Source: Elusimicrobiota bacterium
Lineage (GTDB): Bacteria > Elusimicrobiota > Elusimicrobia > UBA1565
Reading direction: 5' to 3'
Length of the DNA stretch: 51,099 nucleotides
Assembly (NCBI GenBank): GCA_016196755.1
Contig: JACPXC010000003.1
Coordinates: 1-51,099, forward strand
In this document: piece by piece, positions 26,786 through 34,132 of the stretch
Layout: each line of letters starts with the position of its first letter
Position numbering within the stretch: the stretch's first letter is position 1
Notes under the pieces: generated by a model
Seen by the model: only the letters and a program-made list of their open reading frames with translations
Databases searched by the model: none
What the model was told of the DNA's origin: nothing
Position numbers and translations under genes: made by a program

Positions 26786-27370
26786 TCATAGACTTAGGGG
26801 GGCAAGCGCCTCGTGAAGAATTTTTTTGGCTCCGGGGTTGCCGTACAGCTCCAAGTTCTCCTCTAGCTTAGAGCGGTCGAACTTGCTCAGGCTCGAGCGG
26901 AGGTTGCGCAAGACGGCGGACGTATCGTCGGGAAGCTTGCGCAGATTCTTGAGCAGATCGACCAGGAGGAACTCCTTGCTGAGTTCGGTCGGGTAAGCTG
27001 GGACGACGCGGAATGTAAAGCGCCTTCCCCCCAGCCTGAAGTCCCCGGTTCGTTTGTGGTTATAGACGAGGTGGTGGTTGTAGACCTGGGTGAGGCCCAG
27101 GCCGAGCCGGTTGAAGTAGGTGTAAGAGGTCAGCAGGAAATCGTCCGACTTGAGGAAGGCGCGGACGAGGTCCCGGTCCTCCGGCGGCGCGAAGCCGAAG
27201 ACGTTCTTCTCAGGGCGATAGTAGAGGCCGCCGGACAGCTTTCGGACCACGCCGCTCTCGACGAGCCGCTTGAGGTCTCGATCGACGGCGGTGGAAAGCC
27301 CCTCTAGGTCTTGGCGACGATAGACCTTTCCGAGCTGCATTCCGCTCTTGAGCTTCTCGGCGTTCTTCAT
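26786..27370 (-). CDS. Lone AbiEi-like (DUF6088-type) antitoxin
   Basis: 194 residues from ATG 27370. The N-terminus is a winged helix (YRRQDLEGLSTAVDRDLKRLVESGVVRKLSGGLYYRP), followed by the domain typical of AbiEi/DUF6088 antitoxins (LLTSYTYFNRLGLGLTQVYNHHLVYNHKR, FRVVPAYP). No nucleotidyltransferase is directly coupled to it: the next gene downstream is hipB of HipBST and the upstream AbiEii has its own overlapping antitoxin. It may be an orphan that controls another system or a survivor of toxin loss. The upstream open frame to 27502 is rejected because a -10 lies within it. Confidence 0.75.
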   Translation of the reverse strand: MKNAEKLKSGMQLGKVYRRQDLEGLSTAVDRDLKRLVESGVVRKLSGGLYYRPEKNVFGFAPPEDRDLVRAFLKSDDFLLTSYTYFNRLGLGLTQVYNHHLVYNHKRTGDFRLGGRRFTFRVVPAYPTELSKEFLLVDLLKNLRKLPDDTSAVLRNLRSSLSKFDRSKLEENLELYGNPGAKKILHEALAPLSL

Positions 27371-27379
27371 CCTGAAGAC

Positions 27380-27385
27380 AGTATA
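27380..27385 (-). promoter_or_regulatory. -10 of the lone antitoxin gene
   Basis: TATACT on the minus strand ends 9 nt before ATG 27370, giving a leader of only a few nt. No convincing -35 is seen. The rest of the 144-bp gap contains a direct repeat GGGTACTTG near 27458 and 27472. Confidence 0.45.
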
Positions 27386-27514
27386 GCCGAGTGGCGCACC
27401 ATGTGTAAGTATTTTTTGTAAAGATTCATGCACAATCAAGAGGCGGGAATGGCGCTTGTCGGGTACTTGAGGGGTACTTGTCGGCTTCTTATCGGCCAGC
27501 ACTCCGGGGAGGGG

Positions 27515-28426
27515 TCACAAACCAAGTTTCCTGCGCAGATTTTCCAGTTGCTCCTTTCTCTTCGCGGGGGCCATCTTGCGGATGTTCTGGAGCTTCCACT
27601 GGATGGCCGGCAGCTTATCCGCTCCGGGAACGCCCAAGAGGCCCCAGTCCGGTGAGCCCTCCTTGAGCGAGAGGAGAAAAGCCTTCTCGTCCTTGGTCAG
27701 CCCGGCATTCAACAGCGCGATCATCCGCTCTCGCGCGGCCGTAAGCTCAGCCAAAGTCACTGCTTCATCGGTCATGCCGCGGAAGCCGCCCTCGAAGAGG
27801 ACGGAGATATCCTGGGCCGCCGGCGCGATGACTTCGTGCATGGGGCGAGGATGGCTGGCCAGATAGACGACGAAAGCCTTCCGGATCTCGGGGGTGATCC
27901 CCTCGTTCTCCAGCAGGACCTTCACGTCGAACAGGTCGCGCGGGTGCTGGCGGTCGAGCGCGGCGCAGAGCTTGCCGCCATAGAGGTCCGCGCTATCGGC
28001 GGTAGCGATCACGGCGGAAAGGTCGAAGGCCGCGGCGGCCTTCTTCGATAGCTCGCGCGGCACCGCCGTGCCGACGGTCCCCCGGAGGATGAGATTGGGC
28101 TCGACCTTGACCATCCCGCCAGGGCCCGTCACGAGCAGCTTGGCGACCCTCTTCTCGACCAAGGCTTCCCGGACCGCGTGCCCGGCGCCCAGAGCGCGAG
28201 AAAGCCGCTCCTTGATCCGCTTGAGCGCGGCGTCGATCTCGGCCAGCGACTGCTCGCGCGGTCCCACGGGAAGATAGATGAGATCGATGTCCACCGAGAG
28301 CCGCGGCATGTCGCGCACGAAGAAGTTGATGGCCGTGCCGCCCTTGAGCGCGAAGCACTTCTCCACCGCCACATGGGGCAGCACGCGCAGCATGAGCCGG
28401 GTCTGCTCGAAGTAGGCGGCGTTCAT
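27515..28426 (-). CDS. AbiE-2 toxin: AbiEii nucleotidyltransferase
   Basis: 303 residues. The active-site pattern is FALKGGTAINFF then SVDIDLIYLP, with later YGGKLCAALDRQHPRDLFDVK, all typical of the AbiEii/DUF1814 group. It differs enough from AbiE-1 and AbiE-3 that the three are separate acquisitions rather than local duplications. The ATG overlaps the antitoxin stop by 4 nt (ATGA). It appears intact. Confidence 0.9.
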   Translation of the reverse strand: MNAAYFEQTRLMLRVLPHVAVEKCFALKGGTAINFFVRDMPRLSVDIDLIYLPVGPREQSLAEIDAALKRIKERLSRALGAGHAVREALVEKRVAKLLVTGPGGMVKVEPNLILRGTVGTAVPRELSKKAAAAFDLSAVIATADSADLYGGKLCAALDRQHPRDLFDVKVLLENEGITPEIRKAFVVYLASHPRPMHEVIAPAAQDISVLFEGGFRGMTDEAVTLAELTAARERMIALLNAGLTKDEKAFLLSLKEGSPDWGLLGVPGADKLPAIQWKLQNIRKMAPAKRKEQLENLRRKLGL

Positions 28427-29220
28427 GCTGGGATATGCTCTTTATCGTGGCGCTGATACGGCGTGCTTATCTGGAACTTCCGGTCGAAGTGCCCTCCCTT
28501 GACCAGCAGGCGCTTGCCCTTTCCGAGCTCGACGACGTCCAGCTTCAGCGCCGAGAGCCACTGATGCCCGCATATCTCGGCGAGCAGCAGGAAAAGCCGT
28601 TTGGCCTTTATCGAACGACAATTCTCCAAGAGCTGCTGCACGAGCTCCGGCCTCAAGGTGGCGAGGCTCTCCATCAATTGCTGGGCTTCCTCAAATCCCT
28701 GGCTTTCCGGCAGTTGGTCGAGGAGCTCGAGGATCGCCCGCTCCGGAGCGGAGAGGCGTATCTCGTAGTCCTCTATCTTCTTCTTGGTCAGGGCCAGGCC
28801 GGGGCTGGATTGAAAGAGGTTCGTCGCCATGCAGCGCGGCCGATCGCCCCAGTCGCGCTTGAGGAACCAACGCGGGGGCTTGGCCTTCGGGGGACCGAAG
28901 AGCCACTTCACGCCGCCGGCGCGCATGGGGAGGTAATGGGCGTAGCCTTGAAGCTCGAGCGCCGTCTTCCCGCCGGCGTGGAGTGGAAGGCCGAGCTGCT
29001 GCTGGAGCGCGTAAAGCCCGCCCGTCCATTCCACGGTTTCGTGGAGGCGGGCGTAGGCGCCGCGTCCTATCCGGCGCAGCCAGCCGAAGCGGCAATAGCG
29101 GTCTGCGAGCTGGCGAGGTATCTCCCGCTCGTCGAACCAACTCTGAACGGCGACGGCGCCTTTCGGCCACTCCGCGAGCAGCTGTGAGAGTTTGCCTTGG
29201 CTGGGGGCCTGGTCTGGCAT
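28423..29220 (-). CDS. AbiE-2 antitoxin: AbiEi-3-type
   Basis: 265 residues. An N-terminal winged-helix domain (SQLLAEWPKGAVAVQSWFDEREIPRQLADRYCRFGWLRRIGRGAYARL) precedes a longer AbiEi-3-type domain (GGKTALELQGYAHYLPM, LSAPERAILELLDQLP, LEVVELGKGKRLLV-like end). This is a different antitoxin class from AbiE-1. It should neutralise and co-regulate the overlapping AbiEii gene. The start codon follows an AT-rich leader with no ribosome-binding site. A promoter and palindrome lie about 75-100 bp upstream. Confidence 0.88.
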   Translation of the reverse strand: MPDQAPSQGKLSQLLAEWPKGAVAVQSWFDEREIPRQLADRYCRFGWLRRIGRGAYARLHETVEWTGGLYALQQQLGLPLHAGGKTALELQGYAHYLPMRAGGVKWLFGPPKAKPPRWFLKRDWGDRPRCMATNLFQSSPGLALTKKKIEDYEIRLSAPERAILELLDQLPESQGFEEAQQLMESLATLRPELVQQLLENCRSIKAKRLFLLLAEICGHQWLSALKLDVVELGKGKRLLVKGGHFDRKFQISTPYQRHDKEHIPA

Positions 29221-29295
29221 TAGTTTATTTATTTCACAATACGACTACCCAGGGTATCCAAAATAGGATTTTTATAAACCTACTGTCTTACATAT

Positions 29296-29324
29296 AGTCT
29301 AACTCGACAATCGTAGATTGTCAA
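29296..29324 (-). promoter_or_regulatory. AbiE-2 promoter with palindromic operator
   Basis: Minus-strand TTGACA (29324-29319), a 17-bp spacer and TAGACT (29301-29296). The palindrome GACAATC-GTA-GATTGTC at 29306-29322 covers the -35 and spacer. The 29221-29341 gap is strikingly AT-rich against its surroundings. Confidence 0.65.
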
Positions 29325-29341
29325 GTAGAGCAATAATTAAA

Positions 29342-30598
29342 CTATACGCGGACGGTTTCCTGGCCCACCAACCCGGCCAGGTAGAACGACCCAATGACCG
29401 CCCCCGCTATCGAGGGGTCCTGCCTCAGGTGCTCGATGGCAGCCCCAGCCTCGCAGATGACGCCTACCTCTTTGGCGCCGGCTGCTCTTAGGGCTTGGGC
29501 CAGCTTATCGGCCGGCAGCGCCCGCGGGGAACCGGGCTGGGTGGCGATGAACCGGTCCGATAGAGAGGCAGCCTGAACGGCCAGTCTCTCCCACTCCTTG
29601 TCGGCCAAGACGCCCATGACGATAAGGGGATCCTGACTGAAGTAGGGCGACCGCTTCCAGGTCTTGGCGAACGCCTCCATGGCGGCGGGGTTATGGGCGC
29701 CGTCTAGGACGATGCGCTTGGTGCGCTCCTTCCTCACTTCGAACCGGGCGGGCCAGCGGGTCTTCGCTAGGCCTGCGAGAGCGCCCCGTTGGTGGATGGG
29801 CAGCTTGAGCAGCTCGAGAGCCGTGAGGACCATGGCGGCGTTCTTTAGGGCGGCGTCCCCAAGGAGAGGGACGACGACCTCGGTCCCTCCTTGGGTCTTG
29901 GCGCGCTGGGTGCCGTTCTCCCAGTCTTCGCTGATCCTCTCCAAAGCAGGCGGGGCGCTGCGATATTTCGCCCCTACCTGCTTGGCCTTGGATGTCAGTA
30001 CGGCCTTGGACAGGGGCTCGACCTCTCCGCAAAGAAAGGGCGCCCCCCCCTTTATGATGCCGGCCTTCTCTTCGGCGATCTTCTCGAGGGTATCCCCTAG
30101 GTGCTGCATGTGGTCGTAGTCGATGGAGGTGACGACGGTCATCAGGGGGTCTTTTAAGGCGTTGGTGGCGTCCAGACGCCCGCCCAGGCCGGTCTCGATG
30201 ACGGCGGCTTCGACGCCCTCCTGCTTGAAGTGCATGAACGCCGCGGCGGTGACGAGCTCGAAGTAGGTGGACTCCTCGGGCTCCGCTGCTTTGAGTTTGA
30301 GAATGTGGCGGGCGAAGTCCGCCTCGGAGATGTTCCGGCCGTCGATGGAGATCCTCTCCAGCGGGGTGACGAGATGCGGGGAGGTGTAGAGGCCGGTCTT
30401 GAGTCCCCCGCCGGTCAGGGCCGATGCCAGCATCGCACAGAACGAGCCCTTCCCGTTGGTGCCGGCGACGTGGATGGCCGGGAGGCCATCGTGGGGGTTG
30501 GCTACCGCGGCGAGCAATCCCGCTATCCGGGAAAGCCCGAGCTTCCAGCGCGTCTCCTGCCTGCCGTCCAGGAAGGAGAGCGCTTCGGCGCAGCTCAT
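29342..30598 (-). CDS. folC: Folylpolyglutamate/dihydrofolate synthase
   Basis: 418 residues. The Mur-ligase-type P-loop is AGTNGKGSFCAML; LGGRLDATN and the central GAHNPAAMEAF are FolC signatures. It adds glutamate to dihydropteroate and folates in the cytosol. Its ATG overlaps the murA stop by 4 nt, so it is coupled to murA. Length is normal. Downstream lies the AT-rich promoter region of AbiE-2, so the operon ends here. Confidence 0.92.
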   Translation of the reverse strand: MSCAEALSFLDGRQETRWKLGLSRIAGLLAAVANPHDGLPAIHVAGTNGKGSFCAMLASALTGGGLKTGLYTSPHLVTPLERISIDGRNISEADFARHILKLKAAEPEESTYFELVTAAAFMHFKQEGVEAAVIETGLGGRLDATNALKDPLMTVVTSIDYDHMQHLGDTLEKIAEEKAGIIKGGAPFLCGEVEPLSKAVLTSKAKQVGAKYRSAPPALERISEDWENGTQRAKTQGGTEVVVPLLGDAALKNAAMVLTALELLKLPIHQRGALAGLAKTRWPARFEVRKERTKRIVLDGAHNPAAMEAFAKTWKRSPYFSQDPLIVMGVLADKEWERLAVQAASLSDRFIATQPGSPRALPADKLAQALRAAGAKEVGVICEAGAAIEHLRQDPSIAGAVIGSFYLAGLVGQETVRV

Positions 30599-31842
30599 CT
30601 CAAACGCCGGATGTTGGCGCCTAGTTTTCGGAGGACCTTTTCGATCTGCTCGTAGCCGCGATCTATGTGATAGACGCGTCCTATGACGGTACGGCCCTTG
30701 GCGGCCAGGGCGGCGACGATGAGGCCGGCGCCGGCTCTTATATCGGAGGCCATGACGGCGGCGCCGGAGAGGTTTTCTACGCCGGTGATGAAGGCGGCGT
30801 CGCCGGAGACGGCCACCCGGGCGCCCATGCGGGCCAGTTCCGCGGCGTGGAGGAAGCGGCGCTCGAAGATGGCCTCCCTTATCCTTGCTTCCCCTTTGGC
30901 GATGGACATATAGGCCATGTAGGGGGCTTGGACGTCGGTGGGAAATCCCGGATGGGGCTCGGTGGTGACGGAGACGGCCTTGGGGCGGCCGGAGGCTTGG
31001 ACTCTTAGCCCGTTTTTCGTGGGGGTGATCTTGGCGCCGGCTTTTTTTAGGGCCTTTATTAGGGCCGTTAGATGTTCGGTTCTTGCATCCTTCAGTATGA
31101 CGTCGCCGCCGGCGGCCGCCACGGCTAGTAGAAGAGTTCCGGTTTCGATGCGGTCGGCGATGACCTTGTGCTTGGCGCCGTGGAGCTTTTGTTTTCCTTC
31201 GACGGTGATCTTTGACGATCCGGCCCCCGTCACCCTGGCGCCTAGGCTGTTTAGAAAGTCGGCAAGGTCTTCGATCTCGGGCTCGCGGGCGGCGTTTGTT
31301 ATTACGGTTTTCCCTTCGATGGCGGCGGCGGCCATCATGATGTTCTCGGTGGCGCCTACGGACGGAAAACGGAATTTTACCTTGCTGGGTTTTAGTTGGC
31401 CGTTTAGGACGATGTCGCCTTCGGTGGTGGTGGACTTGGCGCCCATGGCTTCTAGGCCGACGACGTGGATGTCGACGGGGCGGAGGCCGATGGCGCAGCC
31501 GCCGGGGAGGGAGACGCGGACCTTGTTGAAGCGGGCCAGGAGCGGGCCGGCGACCAAGATAGACGCACGCATCTGTTTGACGATGTCGTAGGGGGCGTGG
31601 GTGGAGAGTTGTTTGGCGTGGGTGATGGTTACTTTCTTTTTGGACCAGACGACTTTTTTGCCTAGGGTTTCTAGGAGGCGGACGGTGGTGCGGATGTCGC
31701 GCAGGCGCGGGACGTTGTCGATGATGCAGGGGTCGTCGGTTAGGAGGGTGGCTATGAGGATGGGGAGGCCGGCGTTTTTTGAGCCGTTGATGCGGGTGGT
31801 GCCGCGCAGGCGACGGCCGCCGTCGATGACGAATTCATCCAT
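30595..31842 (-). CDS. murA: UDP-N-acetylglucosamine 1-carboxyvinyltransferase
   Basis: 415 residues, full length. The N-terminal motif GSKNAGLPIL and the catalytic loop SLPGGCAIGLRP with the Cys that fosfomycin alkylates are present, as is GFPTDVQAPYMA near the C-terminus. It transfers enolpyruvate from PEP to UDP-GlcNAc, the first committed step of peptidoglycan synthesis. Start ATG 31842 has a -10 (TAGAAT) 9 nt upstream and no ribosome-binding site. In many bacteria murA lies near rho-rpmE-prfA-prmC; here about 9.6 kb of accessory DNA separates it from prmC. Confidence 0.95.
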   Translation of the reverse strand: MDEFVIDGGRRLRGTTRINGSKNAGLPILIATLLTDDPCIIDNVPRLRDIRTTVRLLETLGKKVVWSKKKVTITHAKQLSTHAPYDIVKQMRASILVAGPLLARFNKVRVSLPGGCAIGLRPVDIHVVGLEAMGAKSTTTEGDIVLNGQLKPSKVKFRFPSVGATENIMMAAAAIEGKTVITNAAREPEIEDLADFLNSLGARVTGAGSSKITVEGKQKLHGAKHKVIADRIETGTLLLAVAAAGGDVILKDARTEHLTALIKALKKAGAKITPTKNGLRVQASGRPKAVSVTTEPHPGFPTDVQAPYMAYMSIAKGEARIREAIFERRFLHAAELARMGARVAVSGDAAFITGVENLSGAAVMASDIRAGAGLIVAALAAKGRTVIGRVYHIDRGYEQIEKVLRKLGANIRRLR

Positions 31843-31851
31843 TGTGCGGGG

Positions 31852-31857
31852 ATTCTA
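31852..31857 (-). promoter_or_regulatory. -10 of murA
   Basis: TAGAAT on the minus strand, preceded directly by TG, ends 9 nt before the murA ATG. The leader would be only two or three nt. Confidence 0.4.
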
Positions 31858-31895
31858 CAAAGGAATGCCAGGGACGTGGCGGACAGGAAGATCTG

Positions 31896-31942
31896 CAACT
31901 CTCATAAGCTTAAGGCAGCTACTTCGAATCCAGCCCCCGCGA
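31896..31942 (+). tRNA. tRNA-Met-like 3' remnant (not functional)
   Basis: CTCATAA at 31901-31907 is a perfect Met-type anticodon loop (CAT). After a normal spacing it is followed by TTCGAAT (31923-31929), the T-loop, then CCAGC and an acceptor-like CCCCGCG plus A. The T-stem has two mismatches, the anticodon stem is poorly paired, and no proper D-arm or 5' acceptor is found. It is best read as a decayed tRNA 3' half, such as an attachment-site relic at the edge of the insert between murA and the barrel gene. Confidence 0.3.
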
Positions 31943-31990
31943 CGGTCCTGACTGATGAATATCGTCGAATGCTTTGCTAGCTTCGCAGGT

Positions 31991-32428
31991 TCAGCGCTCG
32001 AATACCCAGTTTCTGTAGGGGCCGGGTTGAAATTTGTCGATGCAACGAAAGCCGAGCTTCACGTACATCTGCTTCATTTCAGGCCCAACATCGTTGCAGG
32101 CGCCGACTTGCGTATGCCGGGCTACAACAGCGCGAATGAGTTCGGAGGCGACTCCTCGGCGCCCATGGTCCCGCGCCGTTATGACCAGCGTGATGAACGC
32201 CACCTCGCCTTCCATCACGTAGACGGCGAATCCGACGACTTGACCTTCCAGTTCGGCGAGTAGAAGCCGTTTGTTTCCCTTGTCGACGGCCGTGCGAATG
32301 AGCGCACGCTGCTCATTGTCCTGGTAATAGAGCTTGGACTTTCCTCCGATCCAGGTGTCCGCGATTGCGAACACGGCCGGGAGGTCGGCGGCCGTCCCTT
32401 CCCGCACACCGACTGGATCGGTACTCAT
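31991..32428 (-). CDS. GNAT-family N-acetyltransferase
   Basis: 145 residues. The acetyl-CoA-binding motif is seen in ITARDHGRRGVASELIRAVV (R/Q-x-x-G-x-G/A type), preceded by strand VAFITLVI, and the C-terminal MYVKLGFRCI completes the GNAT fold. Substrate is unknown. No ribbon-helix-helix partner gene is next to it, so it is not obviously a GNAT toxin. It lies 16 bp downstream of the coiled-coil gene on the same strand and probably shares its transcript. Both belong to the insert between murA and the barrel gene. Confidence 0.8.
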   Translation of the reverse strand: MSTDPVGVREGTAADLPAVFAIADTWIGGKSKLYYQDNEQRALIRTAVDKGNKRLLLAELEGQVVGFAVYVMEGEVAFITLVITARDHGRRGVASELIRAVVARHTQVGACNDVGPEMKQMYVKLGFRCIDKFQPGPYRNWVFER

Positions 32429-32444
32429 GGGGAGGCGCCCTCCG

Positions 32445-33788
32445 CTAGACGGGGGTAGAGCCCTTGAGCTTGGCCATCACGGCTTCTACCGTGCTCGGGA
32501 TGAGCTTCTGAACCGCCTCGATGGCCGGGGTAAGCGGCGTGACGTCCTGCTGCTTTCCCTCGTAGATGCTTCCAGGACGGCGGGCGAAGACTTCCAGGAC
32601 GCGATTGCACAGGGCCTGGAGGGCCTCGGGGTTAGACGCCAATTCGCGCTTGTAGCCTTCGAAAGATGTGGAGACCGCTTCCTTGTTGGCATACTCCTCT
32701 TCCATCTGGACGGCCATCATGTACTGACGCCCGGCGACGATGGCAAGCCAGATCGGCGGGACGATCCAAGGCAAGCGTTGCACGAAGTGACGTCTGATCG
32801 CGTCCCACTCCTGCAACTCCTTCAGGCCTCCGTCAAAGTAGGCGATGATCAGAAGAGAGCCGATACATCCAAAGAGAACCTTCATCCACCACTTGCGAGC
32901 ATCTTCGTGGCGCTTCCTCAACGTGGAGAACGAGGCGGCCAAGCCGGCACTCGTGGCAAGCGGCAAGAGCCCCTCAATCTTGTCCTTCATCGCCGCGAAA
33001 TCGGTCTGCAGCGAGGCCAAGGTGGTCTCGTAATCCGCAACCTGTTTCTCGAGCGTGAGGCACTTTCCCGCGAGCTTGCTGACCTGCTCAACTTTTGCCT
33101 TGGCATCTTTCTCAAGCGATTCGATGGTGGCAAGCGCAGTCTTTGAGCGCTCCTGGAGTTCGTTGGACGTCGTCGTCGCCTTCTGCATGGAGGCGATGTG
33201 CGTCGCGGAGGCTTCTTTTGCCGCGGAAACCTGCGCCAGATCAGCCACGATCGCCTTGGTTCCTTCGCGGACGGACTGGGCGAGGTCCTCGATGCCCTTC
33301 TTGGTCTCGGAGATGTTCGCCTGGACGGCAGCAGCTTTGCCCGACGTCTCGGTAACGGACTTGGCGGCCTCGTCGGCGGTCTTTCGAGAGCTTGTTATCG
33401 CCGTAGCGTCGGCTTCGCTGGTCGAGCGGAGGTTGGCGAAGCTCTGAGCGACGGCTTCAATCTCAACGCGCTTCTTTGCGATGACCGCCGTGTCGCTCTC
33501 CATTGAGCCCTTGAGCTTGGCAGCCGCGCCCGAGTGTTCCTCGACGAGCCCTTTGGCATGGCTCGCTCGCAGCGCCTCATTGTCAGCCTTCATCTGCGCT
33601 TCACCCGCCTTGGCAAGGAGCTGAATCAGTTTTTCGTCGGCTTCTGCGGCCTTCCTGTTCGCGCCCTCGATCACCTTGAGGTATTCCTCGGCGCGCTTGC
33701 CCACTTGCTCGAGATGCTCAAGGGAGGACTTGTGGTCGACTTCAGTCTGCGGAGCGGACGAGGCGGGGGCTGAATTGGTGTCGGCCAT
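32445..33788 (-). CDS. Large coiled-coil membrane protein, unknown function
   Basis: 447 residues from ATG 33788, chosen because AAGGAGG lies 9 nt upstream; the open frame to 33839 is rejected. Residues about 20-270 are an almost continuous coiled coil of Ala, Glu, Lys, Ser and Thr. Two hydrophobic segments follow (LFGCIGSLLIIAYF and LPWIVPPIWLAIVAG), then a ~100-residue C-terminal cytosolic-type tail. The shape, a long helical sensor rod with a membrane hairpin, is seen in some phage-defence and chemoreceptor-like proteins, but no family was recognised. It is co-oriented with a GNAT gene and opposite to a HEPN protein. Confidence 0.7.
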   Translation of the reverse strand: MADTNSAPASSAPQTEVDHKSSLEHLEQVGKRAEEYLKVIEGANRKAAEADEKLIQLLAKAGEAQMKADNEALRASHAKGLVEEHSGAAAKLKGSMESDTAVIAKKRVEIEAVAQSFANLRSTSEADATAITSSRKTADEAAKSVTETSGKAAAVQANISETKKGIEDLAQSVREGTKAIVADLAQVSAAKEASATHIASMQKATTTSNELQERSKTALATIESLEKDAKAKVEQVSKLAGKCLTLEKQVADYETTLASLQTDFAAMKDKIEGLLPLATSAGLAASFSTLRKRHEDARKWWMKVLFGCIGSLLIIAYFDGGLKELQEWDAIRRHFVQRLPWIVPPIWLAIVAGRQYMMAVQMEEEYANKEAVSTSFEGYKRELASNPEALQALCNRVLEVFARRPGSIYEGKQQDVTPLTPAIEAVQKLIPSTVEAVMAKLKGSTPV

Positions 33789-34009
33789 GAAAGTAAAACC
33801 TCCTTGATGCATACCGTCGAATTGAATTTCGTGCGCCACCTCGACGAGGGAACAGTGGCGGTGCGGGGAGCTTCAGGAAGGAGCTGCGGCTCCCGGCAAC
33901 GTCGTCCGTCGACGAGAGGACGTATTGTAGCACGCGCCCGGCAGTCACGTCGATGGCAGAATCCCGATATAAAAGCGGCGAATCGTGTAACTGATATGAT
34001 CGGCTCGAG

Positions 34010-34132
34010 ATGTCCCAGACTCCCGACGGCGACCTCGATCAGACTTGCGGAAACTGCGGTCCACGAATCGCACGGGGCTATTCGGGACGATCGATTCATC
34101 CTAGACGACCAAATGAAAGACAAAGCTAAGGC
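34010..34132 (+). CDS. Possible 40-residue leader ORF
   Basis: ATG 34010 opens a 40-codon frame beginning MSQTPDGDLD and containing a CGNC pair. An extended -10, TGATATGAT, ends 9 nt before it. The frame overlaps the start of the HEPN gene (ATG 34113) by 20 nt in another frame, so it could couple translation. There is no homology evidence. Confidence 0.2.

Noticed and set aside
31844-31942. Complete tRNA-Met gene
   Set aside because: An acceptor-like TGCGGGG at 31844 pairs with CCCCGCG, but no D-arm fits, the distance to the anticodon is about 24 nt too long, and the anticodon and T stems have mismatches. It is kept only as a remnant.
31991-32428. GNAT toxin of a type II TataT-like system
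   Set aside because: No ribbon-helix-helix antitoxin gene is adjacent, so only a generic GNAT call is supported.
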